DNA from: Brooklawnia sp963780175
GTDB taxonomy: Bacteria; Actinomycetota; Actinomycetes; Propionibacteriales; Propionibacteriaceae
Length of the DNA: 64,000 nt
Assembly: GCA_963780175.1 (NCBI GenBank)
Contig: CAWAAT010000005.1
Span: forward strand, 1-64,000
Direction of reading: 5' to 3'
Part shown: piece by piece, positions 36,504 through 45,120 of the stretch
Position numbering within the stretch: the first letter of the stretch is position 1
Layout of the letters: each line of letters opens with the position of its first letter
The notes under the pieces: model-generated
What the model was told of the DNA's origin: nothing
The model's input: the letters and a program-made list of their open reading frames with translations, nothing else
The model's database searches: none
Position numbers and translations under genes: made by a program

Positions 36504-38498
36504 TCACCCCAGACCGCACGCGGTTATCTCATAGAGCGCTGCGTGACCGCTCTGGGCCCGCAGCACGAATCCGGGCGAATCCTCGAGGTCCTCGAATCCG
36601 GGAAACGCCCGGTTCTCGTTGTTGATCAGCCGGGTGTTGCCGAAGTCGAGCACCCACTGGACGCCCAGGTCTCCCAAGGCCTCGCACACCTCGGCATTGG
36701 TGGTGGCGTCGTCGAGACTCTCGATCAGCACATCCTTGTCGGGATCTGCCGGGTACTGCACGTGGGTGAAGATGGTCTTGCGTCCGGTGAGCGCGTAGGC
36801 CATGGAAGAACCGTTCCATGGGTTGACGGCGATCACCTCTTCGGGTGGCACGATCTCGGGAACCTGGAGCAGCACGGCGTACTCGTCGGTGTCGACCAGC
36901 GAGGCGTCCGGGGTGACGGTGTAATGCCCGCGCACCCAGGCGATCATGTCGGGTTTGCCGAGCACCTGCGTGCCGATCAGCAACACCAGCACGCCGGCGC
37001 CCACCAGCACACCCGACAACCAGGTCGGGGGTTCGCCCTTGAGGATGCCGTCGACGGCGCCCTGCAGCTTGCCGAGGGCGAACTCGAAGCCCCATGCCGC
37101 CAGCGGGATCGCGGTGATCGGCAGCAGTGAGGCCAACCGGAACGAGTCGTTGTACCACGGGGCCCCGAAGAAGTTGCGGAAGTCGGGCACGGTGGCCGCC
37201 GAGACGACGACCCACAAGAAGACGAACGCCAGGTGGCAGCCCAGCAGCCACCAGTACCGGTTGTTCCGCAGCACGGCGTAGATGCCCGCGAGCGACAGAG
37301 CCGCAGCGAGGTATGGGATCGGGGTGTCGCGTGGTGCCAGCAGGATCGCCTCACCAACCGCATGTGACACGCTGCGGCTGACCGGCCACCACAGCGAGTT
37401 GTACGGGGCGTGCAGCGTCCGGAACAAGACGTAGGCCAGGCCGAGCAACGCGAACACCATCGCGACCCGGGCCGCAGCGGCCAGTGCCGGCAGCCTGCCC
37501 TCCCGAAGATCGCGGAGGCCGCCGGCCGCCCAGATGATGGCCAGCACGGGGGCCACGACCGAGACCATCGTGAGGGCGACATTCGGGTGGGCAAGGGCGA
37601 CCCCGGCCATCCCCATCAGGCCGAGGACCAGCGTCGGGTACAGGCCGAAGTTCTCGCCGCGTCCCAGTCCGAGCAGACTCACGGCCAGGGCCATCACGCC
37701 CGGCAGCAGCGCCAGTCCCAGGAAGTTGGGGAAGAGTACGCCGAAGCCGAGCAGCAGGTAGGGGAAGGCGCTGATGGAGCCGACCAGCACTCCTGTGGAC
37801 AGGATCACGCCGGGGGTGGGCGGGAAGATGGTGCGCACCAGCATGAGGCACGACAGCGGCCAGACCAGTGCCAGCACCACCAGGATCAACGCGTTGTTAC
37901 CCAGGCTGACATCGGGGCTGCCCATACCGATGAGCGCGACCGAGGCCAGGTCATGCCAGGCGGAGGGGTAGAACGCTGCTGGCCCGTCCCCGGTCAGCAT
38001 GTTGATCGCCAGCGACGAGCCGTTCCGGTTGTCGAGGATCCAGCGGACGACGTTGAGATGGTAGATGTTGTCGTAGGTCTGCGAGAACGCCGTGGGCGAG
38101 CCAAGCAACCGGACTCCGTCGATGGCCAGCAGGGTGACTGCGATGGCCAGGCTGCCCGCCGTCCACGTTGTGGGTGACGTCCACCACCCCGGCCGTTCAC
38201 CCGAAGGATCGAGTGCGCGGGAGGGCTTCGGAGGTGCCGTTCGCCGCTCGATCAGCCATCGCAGACCGCCGACGCCCAGCGCGGCCACGACGCTCAGCAC
38301 GACGACGGGCAGCAATGACCAGTCGACGCCGAGGATCTCGGCGATGATCGCCGCCACCGACACCAGACCTACACTGCTCAGGGGCGCCAGGCCCAGCGCA
38401 TTCGCCGGACGCAGCCCGGCCGCGACGTTGACCACAAGGCCGGGCACGAGCACGACCGCCGCGCTCATCAGGACGAATGGCAGGATCGTCAACCACAT
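36504..38498 (-). CDS. Large multi-spanning membrane protein (DUF6541-like)
   Basis: 664 residues with about 13 hydrophobic segments through residue 510 and a C-terminal extracytoplasmic domain (about 520-664, PEIVPPEEVIAVNPWNGSSMAYALTGRKT). Topology and context resemble GT-C-type or DUF6541 proteins found in actinobacterial surface-polysaccharide clusters. It might be a polyprenyl-phosphate-sugar-dependent glycosyltransferase acting outside the membrane, but no catalytic motif is certain. It lies between the flippase gene and glf on the same strand, 120 bases upstream of glf. Confidence 0.7.
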   Translation of the reverse strand: MWLTILPFVLMSAAVVLVPGLVVNVAAGLRPANALGLAPLSSVGLVSVAAIIAEILGVDWSLLPVVVLSVVAALGVGGLRWLIERRTAPPKPSRALDPSGERPGWWTSPTTWTAGSLAIAVTLLAIDGVRLLGSPTAFSQTYDNIYHLNVVRWILDNRNGSSLAINMLTGDGPAAFYPSAWHDLASVALIGMGSPDVSLGNNALILVVLALVWPLSCLMLVRTIFPPTPGVILSTGVLVGSISAFPYLLLGFGVLFPNFLGLALLPGVMALAVSLLGLGRGENFGLYPTLVLGLMGMAGVALAHPNVALTMVSVVAPVLAIIWAAGGLRDLREGRLPALAAAARVAMVFALLGLAYVLFRTLHAPYNSLWWPVSRSVSHAVGEAILLAPRDTPIPYLAAALSLAGIYAVLRNNRYWWLLGCHLAFVFLWVVVSAATVPDFRNFFGAPWYNDSFRLASLLPITAIPLAAWGFEFALGKLQGAVDGILKGEPPTWLSGVLVGAGVLVLLIGTQVLGKPDMIAWVRGHYTVTPDASLVDTDEYAVLLQVPEIVPPEEVIAVNPWNGSSMAYALTGRKTIFTHVQYPADPDKDVLIESLDDATTNAEVCEALGDLGVQWVLDFGNTRLINNENRAFPGFEDLEDSPGFVLRAQSGHAALYEITACGLG

Positions 38499-38531
38499 CT
38501 CAGCTTGCCCTCCCGAATCCGCACCGGAGCG

Positions 38532-39782
38532 TCATCCTAACGTGCCCGCCGGTGCGGCCACGGAGTGGACGCGCACCAGCGCCCAACGCAGCAGGACCGT
38601 CGAGGCCAGGTAACCCACCACCGAGGCGGCGATGAAGCCCGCCGTACCGCGAACCGCCGCGTCCCCGGGAGTCAGGGCGATGGTCGCGATCGTGGCCGCG
38701 GCGGCCACGCCCCACGTGACAAGAGTCAACGAGTAGCGTTCCAGCGAGGTGAAGACCGCCGCCTGCAGCAGGGCTCCGGCCAGCACGACGGTGACCCCGA
38801 GCAGCACCGCGACCATCTGGGACGTGGCCTGGTAGTTGGCGCCGAAGAGCAGCCGCACCGCCCACGGCCCGAGCAGGTAGCCGCCGGCAGCGGCGACCAG
38901 GCCGAGACCGATGACCCCCGCCAGGATCTTGCCCTGCAGGGCCAGGAGTTGGTCGCCGCGCCCCTCGTAGAGCGCCTTGGTCGTGGCGGGCACGATGAGG
39001 GCCTGCACCGGCGACAACAGGATGAGCGGAATGCGCGAGATCGTCACGATCGCGAAGAAGACGGCCAACCCCTGCGAGCTGCCGATGACCGCCGTGACGG
39101 TGGTGGGGTACCCGGTGATGAGCAGCGACAGCAGCCCATTGGCCACGGCCAGCAGTCCGATCCGTCGACCGGCCACCCGCCACGGTTCACGGTTGCGCGT
39201 CCAGTTCACCCCGGTGAAGGCGTGACGAACCACCGGGACCCAGCCGAACGAACCGACGACGACCGCCAGCACCGCCAGGGTGACCGACGGTTCGACATCG
39301 AGGAACATCAGCGTGAAGATGGCCACCACCCGCAGCCCGGCCTCGGCCACGATCACGAACGCGTACCGCCCGACGCTACGGCGTCCCAGCAGGATGCCGC
39401 GCACCAGGAATTGCACCGAGAAGCCGGTCAGCGAGACGAACGTGAGGGCCACCAGCCACAGGCTGCCTCCGAAGACCCGGGAGCCGAGCGGCAGCATGGT
39501 CAGGACGCCGAGCGCCACCGCCGCGCCGAGCACCGCGATCAGGGCGAGCTGCCCGACGGAGCCCGGGACCGGTTCGCCCTTGGCCTGAGAGAGGGTGACC
39601 TGGCGGGAGGCCTCCTGTTCGATGACCGAGACGATGCTGCTGCCGGAGAAGACCACGCCCCAGACCGCGACGAAGGCGGCGTTCTCGTCGAGGGTCAGCC
39701 AGCGCGCGACCGCACCGAGCAGGATGATCCCCAGCAGGCTGGAGCCGGCGAGGGCGATCCCGAAGACGCCAACAGCCCTCAT
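38532..39782 (-). CDS. Polysaccharide flippase-like membrane protein (Wzx/MATE superfamily)
   Basis: 416 residues, about 12 membrane segments, beginning GIALAGSSLLGIILLGAVARWLT, with SVIEQEASRQVTLSQAKGE between the early segments. This is the pattern of oligosaccharide flippases of the MVF/MATE group. It likely flips a lipid-linked saccharide made by this cluster. Overlaps wecB by four bases (translational coupling). Confidence 0.78.
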   Translation of the reverse strand: MRAVGVFGIALAGSSLLGIILLGAVARWLTLDENAAFVAVWGVVFSGSSIVSVIEQEASRQVTLSQAKGEPVPGSVGQLALIAVLGAAVALGVLTMLPLGSRVFGGSLWLVALTFVSLTGFSVQFLVRGILLGRRSVGRYAFVIVAEAGLRVVAIFTLMFLDVEPSVTLAVLAVVVGSFGWVPVVRHAFTGVNWTRNREPWRVAGRRIGLLAVANGLLSLLITGYPTTVTAVIGSSQGLAVFFAIVTISRIPLILLSPVQALIVPATTKALYEGRGDQLLALQGKILAGVIGLGLVAAAGGYLLGPWAVRLLFGANYQATSQMVAVLLGVTVVLAGALLQAAVFTSLERYSLTLVTWGVAAAATIATIALTPGDAAVRGTAGFIAASVVGYLASTVLLRWALVRVHSVAAPAGTLG

Positions 39783-40886
39783 CGTCCCGCAGCTGCGTAA
39801 CGGGCGATCCGGTCGACGATCAGCCCGGACGGGTGGTACTTGTCAACGGTGGATGGCCGCTTGTAGTCCTGCCAGTGGGCCAGGAATTCGTCGAGCGTCT
39901 CGAGGTTCAACTTGGTGAGAACGATGTTCTCGCCGAGGCCCTGGTGACGTTCGGTGCGCTCGCGGTGCACCGCACAAGGCACGCCAAGGGCCGCGCACTC
40001 CTCCTGCAGGCCGCCGGAGTCGGTGACCACCATGCTCGCTCGCATGAGGATTCCCAGGAACGCCGAGTAGGGCCGCTTGTCGACCCGGGTGAAGCGGTCG
40101 CTGAAGACGTGCTCGAGCCCGTACTCGTCGATCTTGGCGCGTTCGGAGTTGCCGATCACCATGACCAGGGGCAGCGTCCTGGCGAACTCACGCAACCGCA
40201 GCAGGATGGCCTCGAAGTCAGACTTGCTCTGCACCAGCTCGAAGCGGTGCAGGGTGATCAACCCGAAGACCGGAGGAAGCTCGGGAACCGCCACCTCGGC
40301 ACCACGGGCATGCCGGAGCGCGTCCACCACGGTGTTCGCGCCCGTGACGATGACCTCTGCCTTGCCCTTCTTGACCCGGTAGGCGAGGTTGTCGTGTTCC
40401 CGTTCGGTGGGCGCGAAGTGCAGGGTGGCCAGACGTCCCACGATGCGACGGTTGAGTTCTTCGGGGAACGGGCTGCGGATACTGCCGCTGCGCAGACCGG
40501 CCTCGATGTGCGCGACGTCGGCGCCGAGCAGCCGGCCCAGAACGGCACCGATCACGGTGGTGAAGGTGTCGCCGTGCACCAGGACGATGCCGTCGCGGCC
40601 CACCTCACGCTTCAGGGCCCGGACCTGGCGAAGGGTCGTCCACACGACGTTCGCCAACCAGCCGGGAACCTGGCTGACCCGGGCAACCGAGCTGTGGCGC
40701 ACGTCCCGAGACCAGCTGGCGGTCGGGCTGGCGCACGCCCAGGTCGCCCAGCGTCTGGGTGACGCCCTCGACGTGCTGGCCGGTCGACCAGACGCGGTAG
40801 GGCAGGCCACGGCGCGACAGCTCCGCCAGCACGGGACCGATCTTGATGAACTCAGCGGTGGTTCCGGCTACAAAGACGATCGCCAC
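39779..40886 (-). CDS. wecB: UDP-N-acetylglucosamine 2-epimerase, one frameshift as written
   Basis: Makes UDP-ManNAc for surface polysaccharide. About 368 residues when one surplus base near 40705-40707 is ignored. N-terminal VAIVFVAGTTAEFIKIGPVLAEL and GQHVEGVTQTL in one frame; VHGDTFTTVIGAVL, HIEAGLRSGSIRSPFPEELNRR, LHFAPTEREHDNL and MVVTDSGGLQEECAALGVP in the next. The GTG at 40886 is preferred because AAGGAAGGG lies about nine bases upstream. First gene of the polysaccharide operon. Confidence 0.83.
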
Positions 40887-40955
40887 GTGTCCCAACCCTT
40901 CCTTCGGCCGCTGCCTGGCAGCGAGAGGTTCGGTCCAACCATAGTTCAGATCCCG

Positions 40956-40982
40956 GGCACCCCGCAGCGCGCTGAGGGTGCC
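40956..40982. other. 7-bp hairpin in the wecB / SLH-protein intergenic region
   Basis: GGCACCC (40956-40962) with GGGTGCC (40976-40982). It lies in the 200-base divergent gap. A possible -10 TACACT for the rightward gene is at 41045-41050; its -35 is unclear. Confidence 0.35.
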
Positions 40983-41086
40983 GGAGCGGCGTGCGGCCGC
41001 CGGCGATCGTCATCTCAGAAGCTGATATGTGGGTATCCGTGCCCTACACTCGAAACGGCATTCGGTCTGCGAACAGGGGAAGTGCA

Positions 41087-43123
41087 ATGGCAACCAATGG
41101 AGTGCGTCGAACGGGTCTGCGGCGTGTGCTGACCGGACTGATCACCTTGTGCCTGGTGCTGGCAGGTGCGAATGCGCAGGCCTACACCCCACCCGTCGAT
41201 TCTCCGTTCACCGACGTGGCGACCACCGATCCCGCCTACACCGAGATCGCCTGGATGTGGGACGAGGGCATCTCGACAGGCTGGGATGACAAGACCTACC
41301 GGCCCACCCAGCAGGTCGACCGGGACGCCATGGCCGCGTTCTTCTACCGCTACAAGCAATCCCCGGCCTTCACGGCGCCCACCTCGCCATGCTTCACCGA
41401 CATCACCACCAGCACCCAGTTCTACAAGGAAATGTGCTGGATGAAGTCCGAAGCCATCAGCACCGGATGGCCCGATGGCACCTACCGTCCGTGGACGCTC
41501 ACCTACCGAGACGCGATGTCCGCGTTCCTCTACCGGGTCGCAGGATCGCCCAACTACACGCCTCCAACCACCTCGCCGTTCAGCGACATCACTCCCACCA
41601 CCCAGTTCTACAAGGAGATGACGTGGCTGGCCGAGAACGGCATCGCCACCGGTGTCGAGGACGGCACGTTCGACCCCTGGATCCCGGTGACCCGGTCGAT
41701 GATGGCCACCTTCATGTACCGACTGGCCAACCCCGGCCCCGTCGAGCTGAGGGTCGTGACCTCGGCGTTGCCGGCCGCCGTGGTGGGTGTGCCCTACTCC
41801 GCATCCCTGGCCTCCTTCGGCGGTACCGCTCCCGTGACCTGGTCAGCCACCGGCCTGCCCGCCTGGGCGTCCCTCAGCCCGGACGGCCAGCTCAGCGGCA
41901 CCCCGACCGCCCCCGCCCCAGCAGCACCCGTTGCTTTCACCGTGACCGACGCCACGAGCGTGACCGCGTCGGCGAACCTGTCCGTGGAGGTCAGGGCGTT
42001 CGTCGACCCGTTGAGCATCACCACGACTGTGCTCCCTGGCGGCGTGACGGGCACCCCCTACTCCGTCGTCCTCGCGGCTCAGGGCGGAATCGCCCCGTAC
42101 ACCTGGAGCGCCACCGGTCTACCGTCCGGCCTGAGCATCTCGAGCGACGGCCGGATCAGCGGGACCCCGACCGCGGTGGGCAACCGCAACGTCGCCATCA
42201 CCGTCACCGATGCCTCGAACACCACGTCGACGACCACTCTGGCCGTCACGGTGATCGCACCGCTGTCCGTGGTCACCAACTCCCTTCCGACCAGTGTCGC
42301 CGGCATCCCCTACGGGGCAACCGTCTCGGCCCAGGGCGGGGTGCCCCCGTACCAGTGGTCGGCGACCGGACTTCCTGCCGGGCTGAGCATCTCGAGCAGC
42401 GGTCAGATCAGCGGCACGCCGTCGACGGCCGCCACCTCGTCGGTTCAGGTCACGGTTCGTGACTCGGCCGGCAAGCAGGCGTCCCGGACGCTGTCGCTGA
42501 CCATCAGCGCCACCAACGACTGCGACGTGCTGCGCTGCATCGCCCTCACCTTCGACGACGGCCCCGACACGTACTCCGACACCCTGCTGAACGCGTTGAC
42601 CCGCGCCAAGGCGAAGGCGACCTTCTTCGATGTCGGTTCTCAGGTCAGGGCCAATCCGGCCCCCGTGACCCGGAAGGCCAACGCCGGTATGGAGATCGGC
42701 GTGCATGGCTGGGACCACATCGACTACAGCCTCATGACGTACGGGTACAGCCTCTACGACTTCAACGCAGCCGCGTCCGCCATCGAGGACGCGACCGGTG
42801 ACTGGCCCACGCTGTCGCGGCCCCCCTACGGCTTCTACGACAACGACGTGATCAACGCCGCCGGAGACGCCGGCCTGGCCACGGTGTTGTGGACCGACAA
42901 CACCTGGGACTACGAGTACACCGACGCGAACTCGCTGCGCTGGGACACCCTCGACCTGGCGAGCCGCAACAGTGTGATGCTGATGCACGACGGGGTACCT
43001 GCGACTGCGTCCGCCATTGCCAACATCATCGCCGACCTGCAGGCCGAGGGCTACACGTTGGTGACGGTCTCCACGCTGATGGGCGGCGACGTGGAAACGC
43101 ACGTCGTGCACTTCGAGGTCTGA
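41087..43123 (+). CDS. Secreted SLH / Ig-like / polysaccharide deacetylase protein
   Basis: 678 residues. Signal peptide (about 1-31, LITLCLVLAGANAQA), three SLH-type repeats (about 38-220: FTDV..., FTDITTSTQFYKEM, FSDITPTTQFYKEM), three putative Ig domains of the He_PIG type (about 225-480, each with a TGLPxGLSIS..G.ISGTP pattern) and a C-terminal NodB domain (about 485-678) with TFDDGPD, the metal His pair in HGWDHIDY, RPPYGFYDND, TDNTWDYEY and LMHDG. All catalytic positions are present. Likely removes acetyl groups from a wall glycan while held to secondary wall polymer by the SLH region. AGGGGAAG at 41075-41082 precedes the ATG. Confidence 0.9.
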   Translation: MATNGVRRTGLRRVLTGLITLCLVLAGANAQAYTPPVDSPFTDVATTDPAYTEIAWMWDEGISTGWDDKTYRPTQQVDRDAMAAFFYRYKQSPAFTAPTSPCFTDITTSTQFYKEMCWMKSEAISTGWPDGTYRPWTLTYRDAMSAFLYRVAGSPNYTPPTTSPFSDITPTTQFYKEMTWLAENGIATGVEDGTFDPWIPVTRSMMATFMYRLANPGPVELRVVTSALPAAVVGVPYSASLASFGGTAPVTWSATGLPAWASLSPDGQLSGTPTAPAPAAPVAFTVTDATSVTASANLSVEVRAFVDPLSITTTVLPGGVTGTPYSVVLAAQGGIAPYTWSATGLPSGLSISSDGRISGTPTAVGNRNVAITVTDASNTTSTTTLAVTVIAPLSVVTNSLPTSVAGIPYGATVSAQGGVPPYQWSATGLPAGLSISSSGQISGTPSTAATSSVQVTVRDSAGKQASRTLSLTISATNDCDVLRCIALTFDDGPDTYSDTLLNALTRAKAKATFFDVGSQVRANPAPVTRKANAGMEIGVHGWDHIDYSLMTYGYSLYDFNAAASAIEDATGDWPTLSRPPYGFYDNDVINAAGDAGLATVLWTDNTWDYEYTDANSLRWDTLDLASRNSVMLMHDGVPATASAIANIIADLQAEGYTLVTVSTLMGGDVETHVVHFEV

Positions 43124-43131
43124 AGGTCGCG

Positions 43132-44253
43132 ATGACAACGCCACGTCAGATCGCGGGACCATTCGGCGGGCCTCGTCGGCGTACCGTTAGCAGGTTCACG
43201 CTGGCGCTGGTGCTCCTGCCTTCCCTGGTCGTGACGGGGTGCGGGGGCAACAAGCCGGTGACTCCGAGCCCGTCGGCAACGAGCGCCAGCCCCACGACCC
43301 GGAGTGTCGAGCCTTCCGTGACCACGGCGGGCCCCACGCCCAGCACGACACGCGGGCCGGTCGGCGTGGCGGCGGTAGCCCGAACCTTCCCGGTCAGCAG
43401 ACGTCCGGTGGCGGTGGCGGTCACTCCGGACGGTGCACAGTTGCTGGTGACCAGTCGGTTCGACAACACCGTGTCCTTCTACGACCTCGCCTCAGGCAGT
43501 CTTGTCGCGGCGGTTGCGGTGGGCGCCAGCCCGTCCGGGGTCGTCATCAGCCCGGACGGAGCCACGGCGTACGTGGCGAACAGCGGGGAGGGAACGGTGT
43601 CGGTGGTGGACGTCGCCAGCACCTCGGTGGTCGACTCCATCACGGTGGGGACGCGTCCCCTGCGGCTGGCGCTCTCGCCGGACGGGACCGCCCTGTACGT
43701 GACCAACAGCGTGGACGCCACCGTGTCGCTCATCGACACAGCCGCTCGTCAGGTGGTGGGGGTGGTCACCGTCGGTCTGCGACCCTCCGGCCTGGACGTC
43801 GACCCCGCCACCGGCAACGTGTGGGTGGTGAGCAGATCCGAGGGCACGGTGTCGGTCGTCGACCCCGCATCGCAAGGGCTGATCCAGGCGCTGGCCGTGG
43901 GGGTGGACCCTGTTGACGTCGCCATCGACCAGGCCACCGGCCTGGCCTACGTCACCAATGCGGGAGACGCGTCGATCTCGGTGGTGAGCGTCGCCACCAT
44001 GCGCACCGCCACGACGGTGCCCCTGTCGAACGGCCCCACGGTCGTGGCGGTCGATGCGGGCCGGCAGGTCGCTTACGGCCTGGCCCTCAATGCGGTCTGG
44101 GTGCTCGACACGACGACCGCAGAGCTCGTCCGGGCCGTCACCGTGGGTGACGGGTCGTCCGGCATGACGCTGCATCCCGGCAGCGGATCGGTGTTCGTCA
44201 TCGGTGCCGGAGACTCCGGCGAAGGCTGGGTGTCCGAGCTCACCGCTGGCTGA
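43132..44253 (+). CDS. YVTN-type beta-propeller lipoprotein
   Basis: 373 residues: hydrophobic leader and lipobox (LVVTGC, Cys37), a Thr/Ser/Pro linker to about residue 75, then seven or so 42-residue beta-propeller repeats of the type PxGVxxSPDGxxxYVxNxxxxTVSVVD. Surface-anchored; probably a binding or scaffold protein, since no enzyme motif is seen. It starts 8 bases after the deacetylase gene, so the two are co-transcribed. Its 3' end overlaps the end of convergent rmlA by 14 bases. Confidence 0.85.
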   Translation: MTTPRQIAGPFGGPRRRTVSRFTLALVLLPSLVVTGCGGNKPVTPSPSATSASPTTRSVEPSVTTAGPTPSTTRGPVGVAAVARTFPVSRRPVAVAVTPDGAQLLVTSRFDNTVSFYDLASGSLVAAVAVGASPSGVVISPDGATAYVANSGEGTVSVVDVASTSVVDSITVGTRPLRLALSPDGTALYVTNSVDATVSLIDTAARQVVGVVTVGLRPSGLDVDPATGNVWVVSRSEGTVSVVDPASQGLIQALAVGVDPVDVAIDQATGLAYVTNAGDASISVVSVATMRTATTVPLSNGPTVVAVDAGRQVAYGLALNAVWVLDTTTAELVRAVTVGDGSSGMTLHPGSGSVFVIGAGDSGEGWVSELTAG

Positions 44254-45106
44254 GCAGCCCGCGCAGATAGTCGCCGTAGCCCGACTTGGCCAACTCGTCG
44301 GCCCGTCTCAGCAGGGCCTCGTCGTCCAGCCAGCCGTTGCGCCAGGCGACCTCCTCGGGGCAGCCGACCTGCAGACCCTGGCGTGCCTGGATCGTGCGGA
44401 CGAAGTTGGCCGCATCGTTGAGCGAGTCGAAGGTGCCGGTGTCGAGCCAGGCCGTGCCGCGCGGCAGGACCTCGACCTGCAGCTTGCCCAACTCCAGGTA
44501 GATGCGGTTGATGTCGGTGATCTCCAGCTCACCGCGCGCGCTGGGACGCAGGGTGCGGGCGTACTCGACGACGTCGTTGTCGTAGAAGTACAGACCGGGC
44601 ACCGCCAGCTGCGATCGGGGCTTCAGCGGCTTCTCCTCGATCGAGATGGCCATCCCGAACTCGTTCACCTCGACGACCCCGTAGGCCTGCGGGTCGGCGA
44701 CCCGGTAGCCGAAGATGGAGGCCCCGTCCACCTGGGTGCGGTTCCGCAGCCGGGTTCCCAGACCCGGCCCGAAGAAGATGTTGTCACCCAGGATCAGCGC
44801 CACGCTGTCCTGGCCGGCGAAGTCGGCACCGATGGTGAAGGCCTGCGCCAGGCCCTTCGGTTCGGGCTGCACCGCGAACTGCAGATTGATGCCGAAACCC
44901 CCGCCGTCACCCAGCAACCGGTGGAACGGCTCGGCGTCGTGCGGGGTGGTGATCACCAGCACGTCCCTGATGCCCGCCAGCATCAAGGTCGACAGCGGAT
45001 AGTAGATCATCGGCTTGTCGTAGACCGGCAGCAGCTGCTTGCTGGTGGCCACGGTGATGGGGTGCAGGCGGCTGCCGGTGCCCCCGGCCAGGATGATGCC
45101 GCGCAT
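44240..45106 (-). CDS. rmlA: Glucose-1-phosphate thymidylyltransferase
   Basis: Makes dTDP-glucose, first step to dTDP-L-rhamnose. 288 residues, normal. MRGIILAGGTGSRLHPITVATSKQLLPVYDKPM holds the nucleotide-binding signature; GLAQAFTIGADF, LILGDNIFFG, YGVVEV and GTAWLDTGTFDSL follow. The ATG at 45106 is chosen, giving the canonical N-terminus; rmlCD ends 14 bases upstream. Rhamnose could link peptidoglycan to the galactan made by the neighbouring cluster, as in mycobacteria. Confidence 0.95.
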   Translation of the reverse strand: MRGIILAGGTGSRLHPITVATSKQLLPVYDKPMIYYPLSTLMLAGIRDVLVITTPHDAEPFHRLLGDGGGFGINLQFAVQPEPKGLAQAFTIGADFAGQDSVALILGDNIFFGPGLGTRLRNRTQVDGASIFGYRVADPQAYGVVEVNEFGMAISIEEKPLKPRSQLAVPGLYFYDNDVVEYARTLRPSARGELEITDINRIYLELGKLQVEVLPRGTAWLDTGTFDSLNDAANFVRTIQARQGLQVGCPEEVAWRNGWLDDEALLRRADELAKSGYGDYLRGLLSQR

Positions 45107-45120
45107 GACGATGTCCCTTC

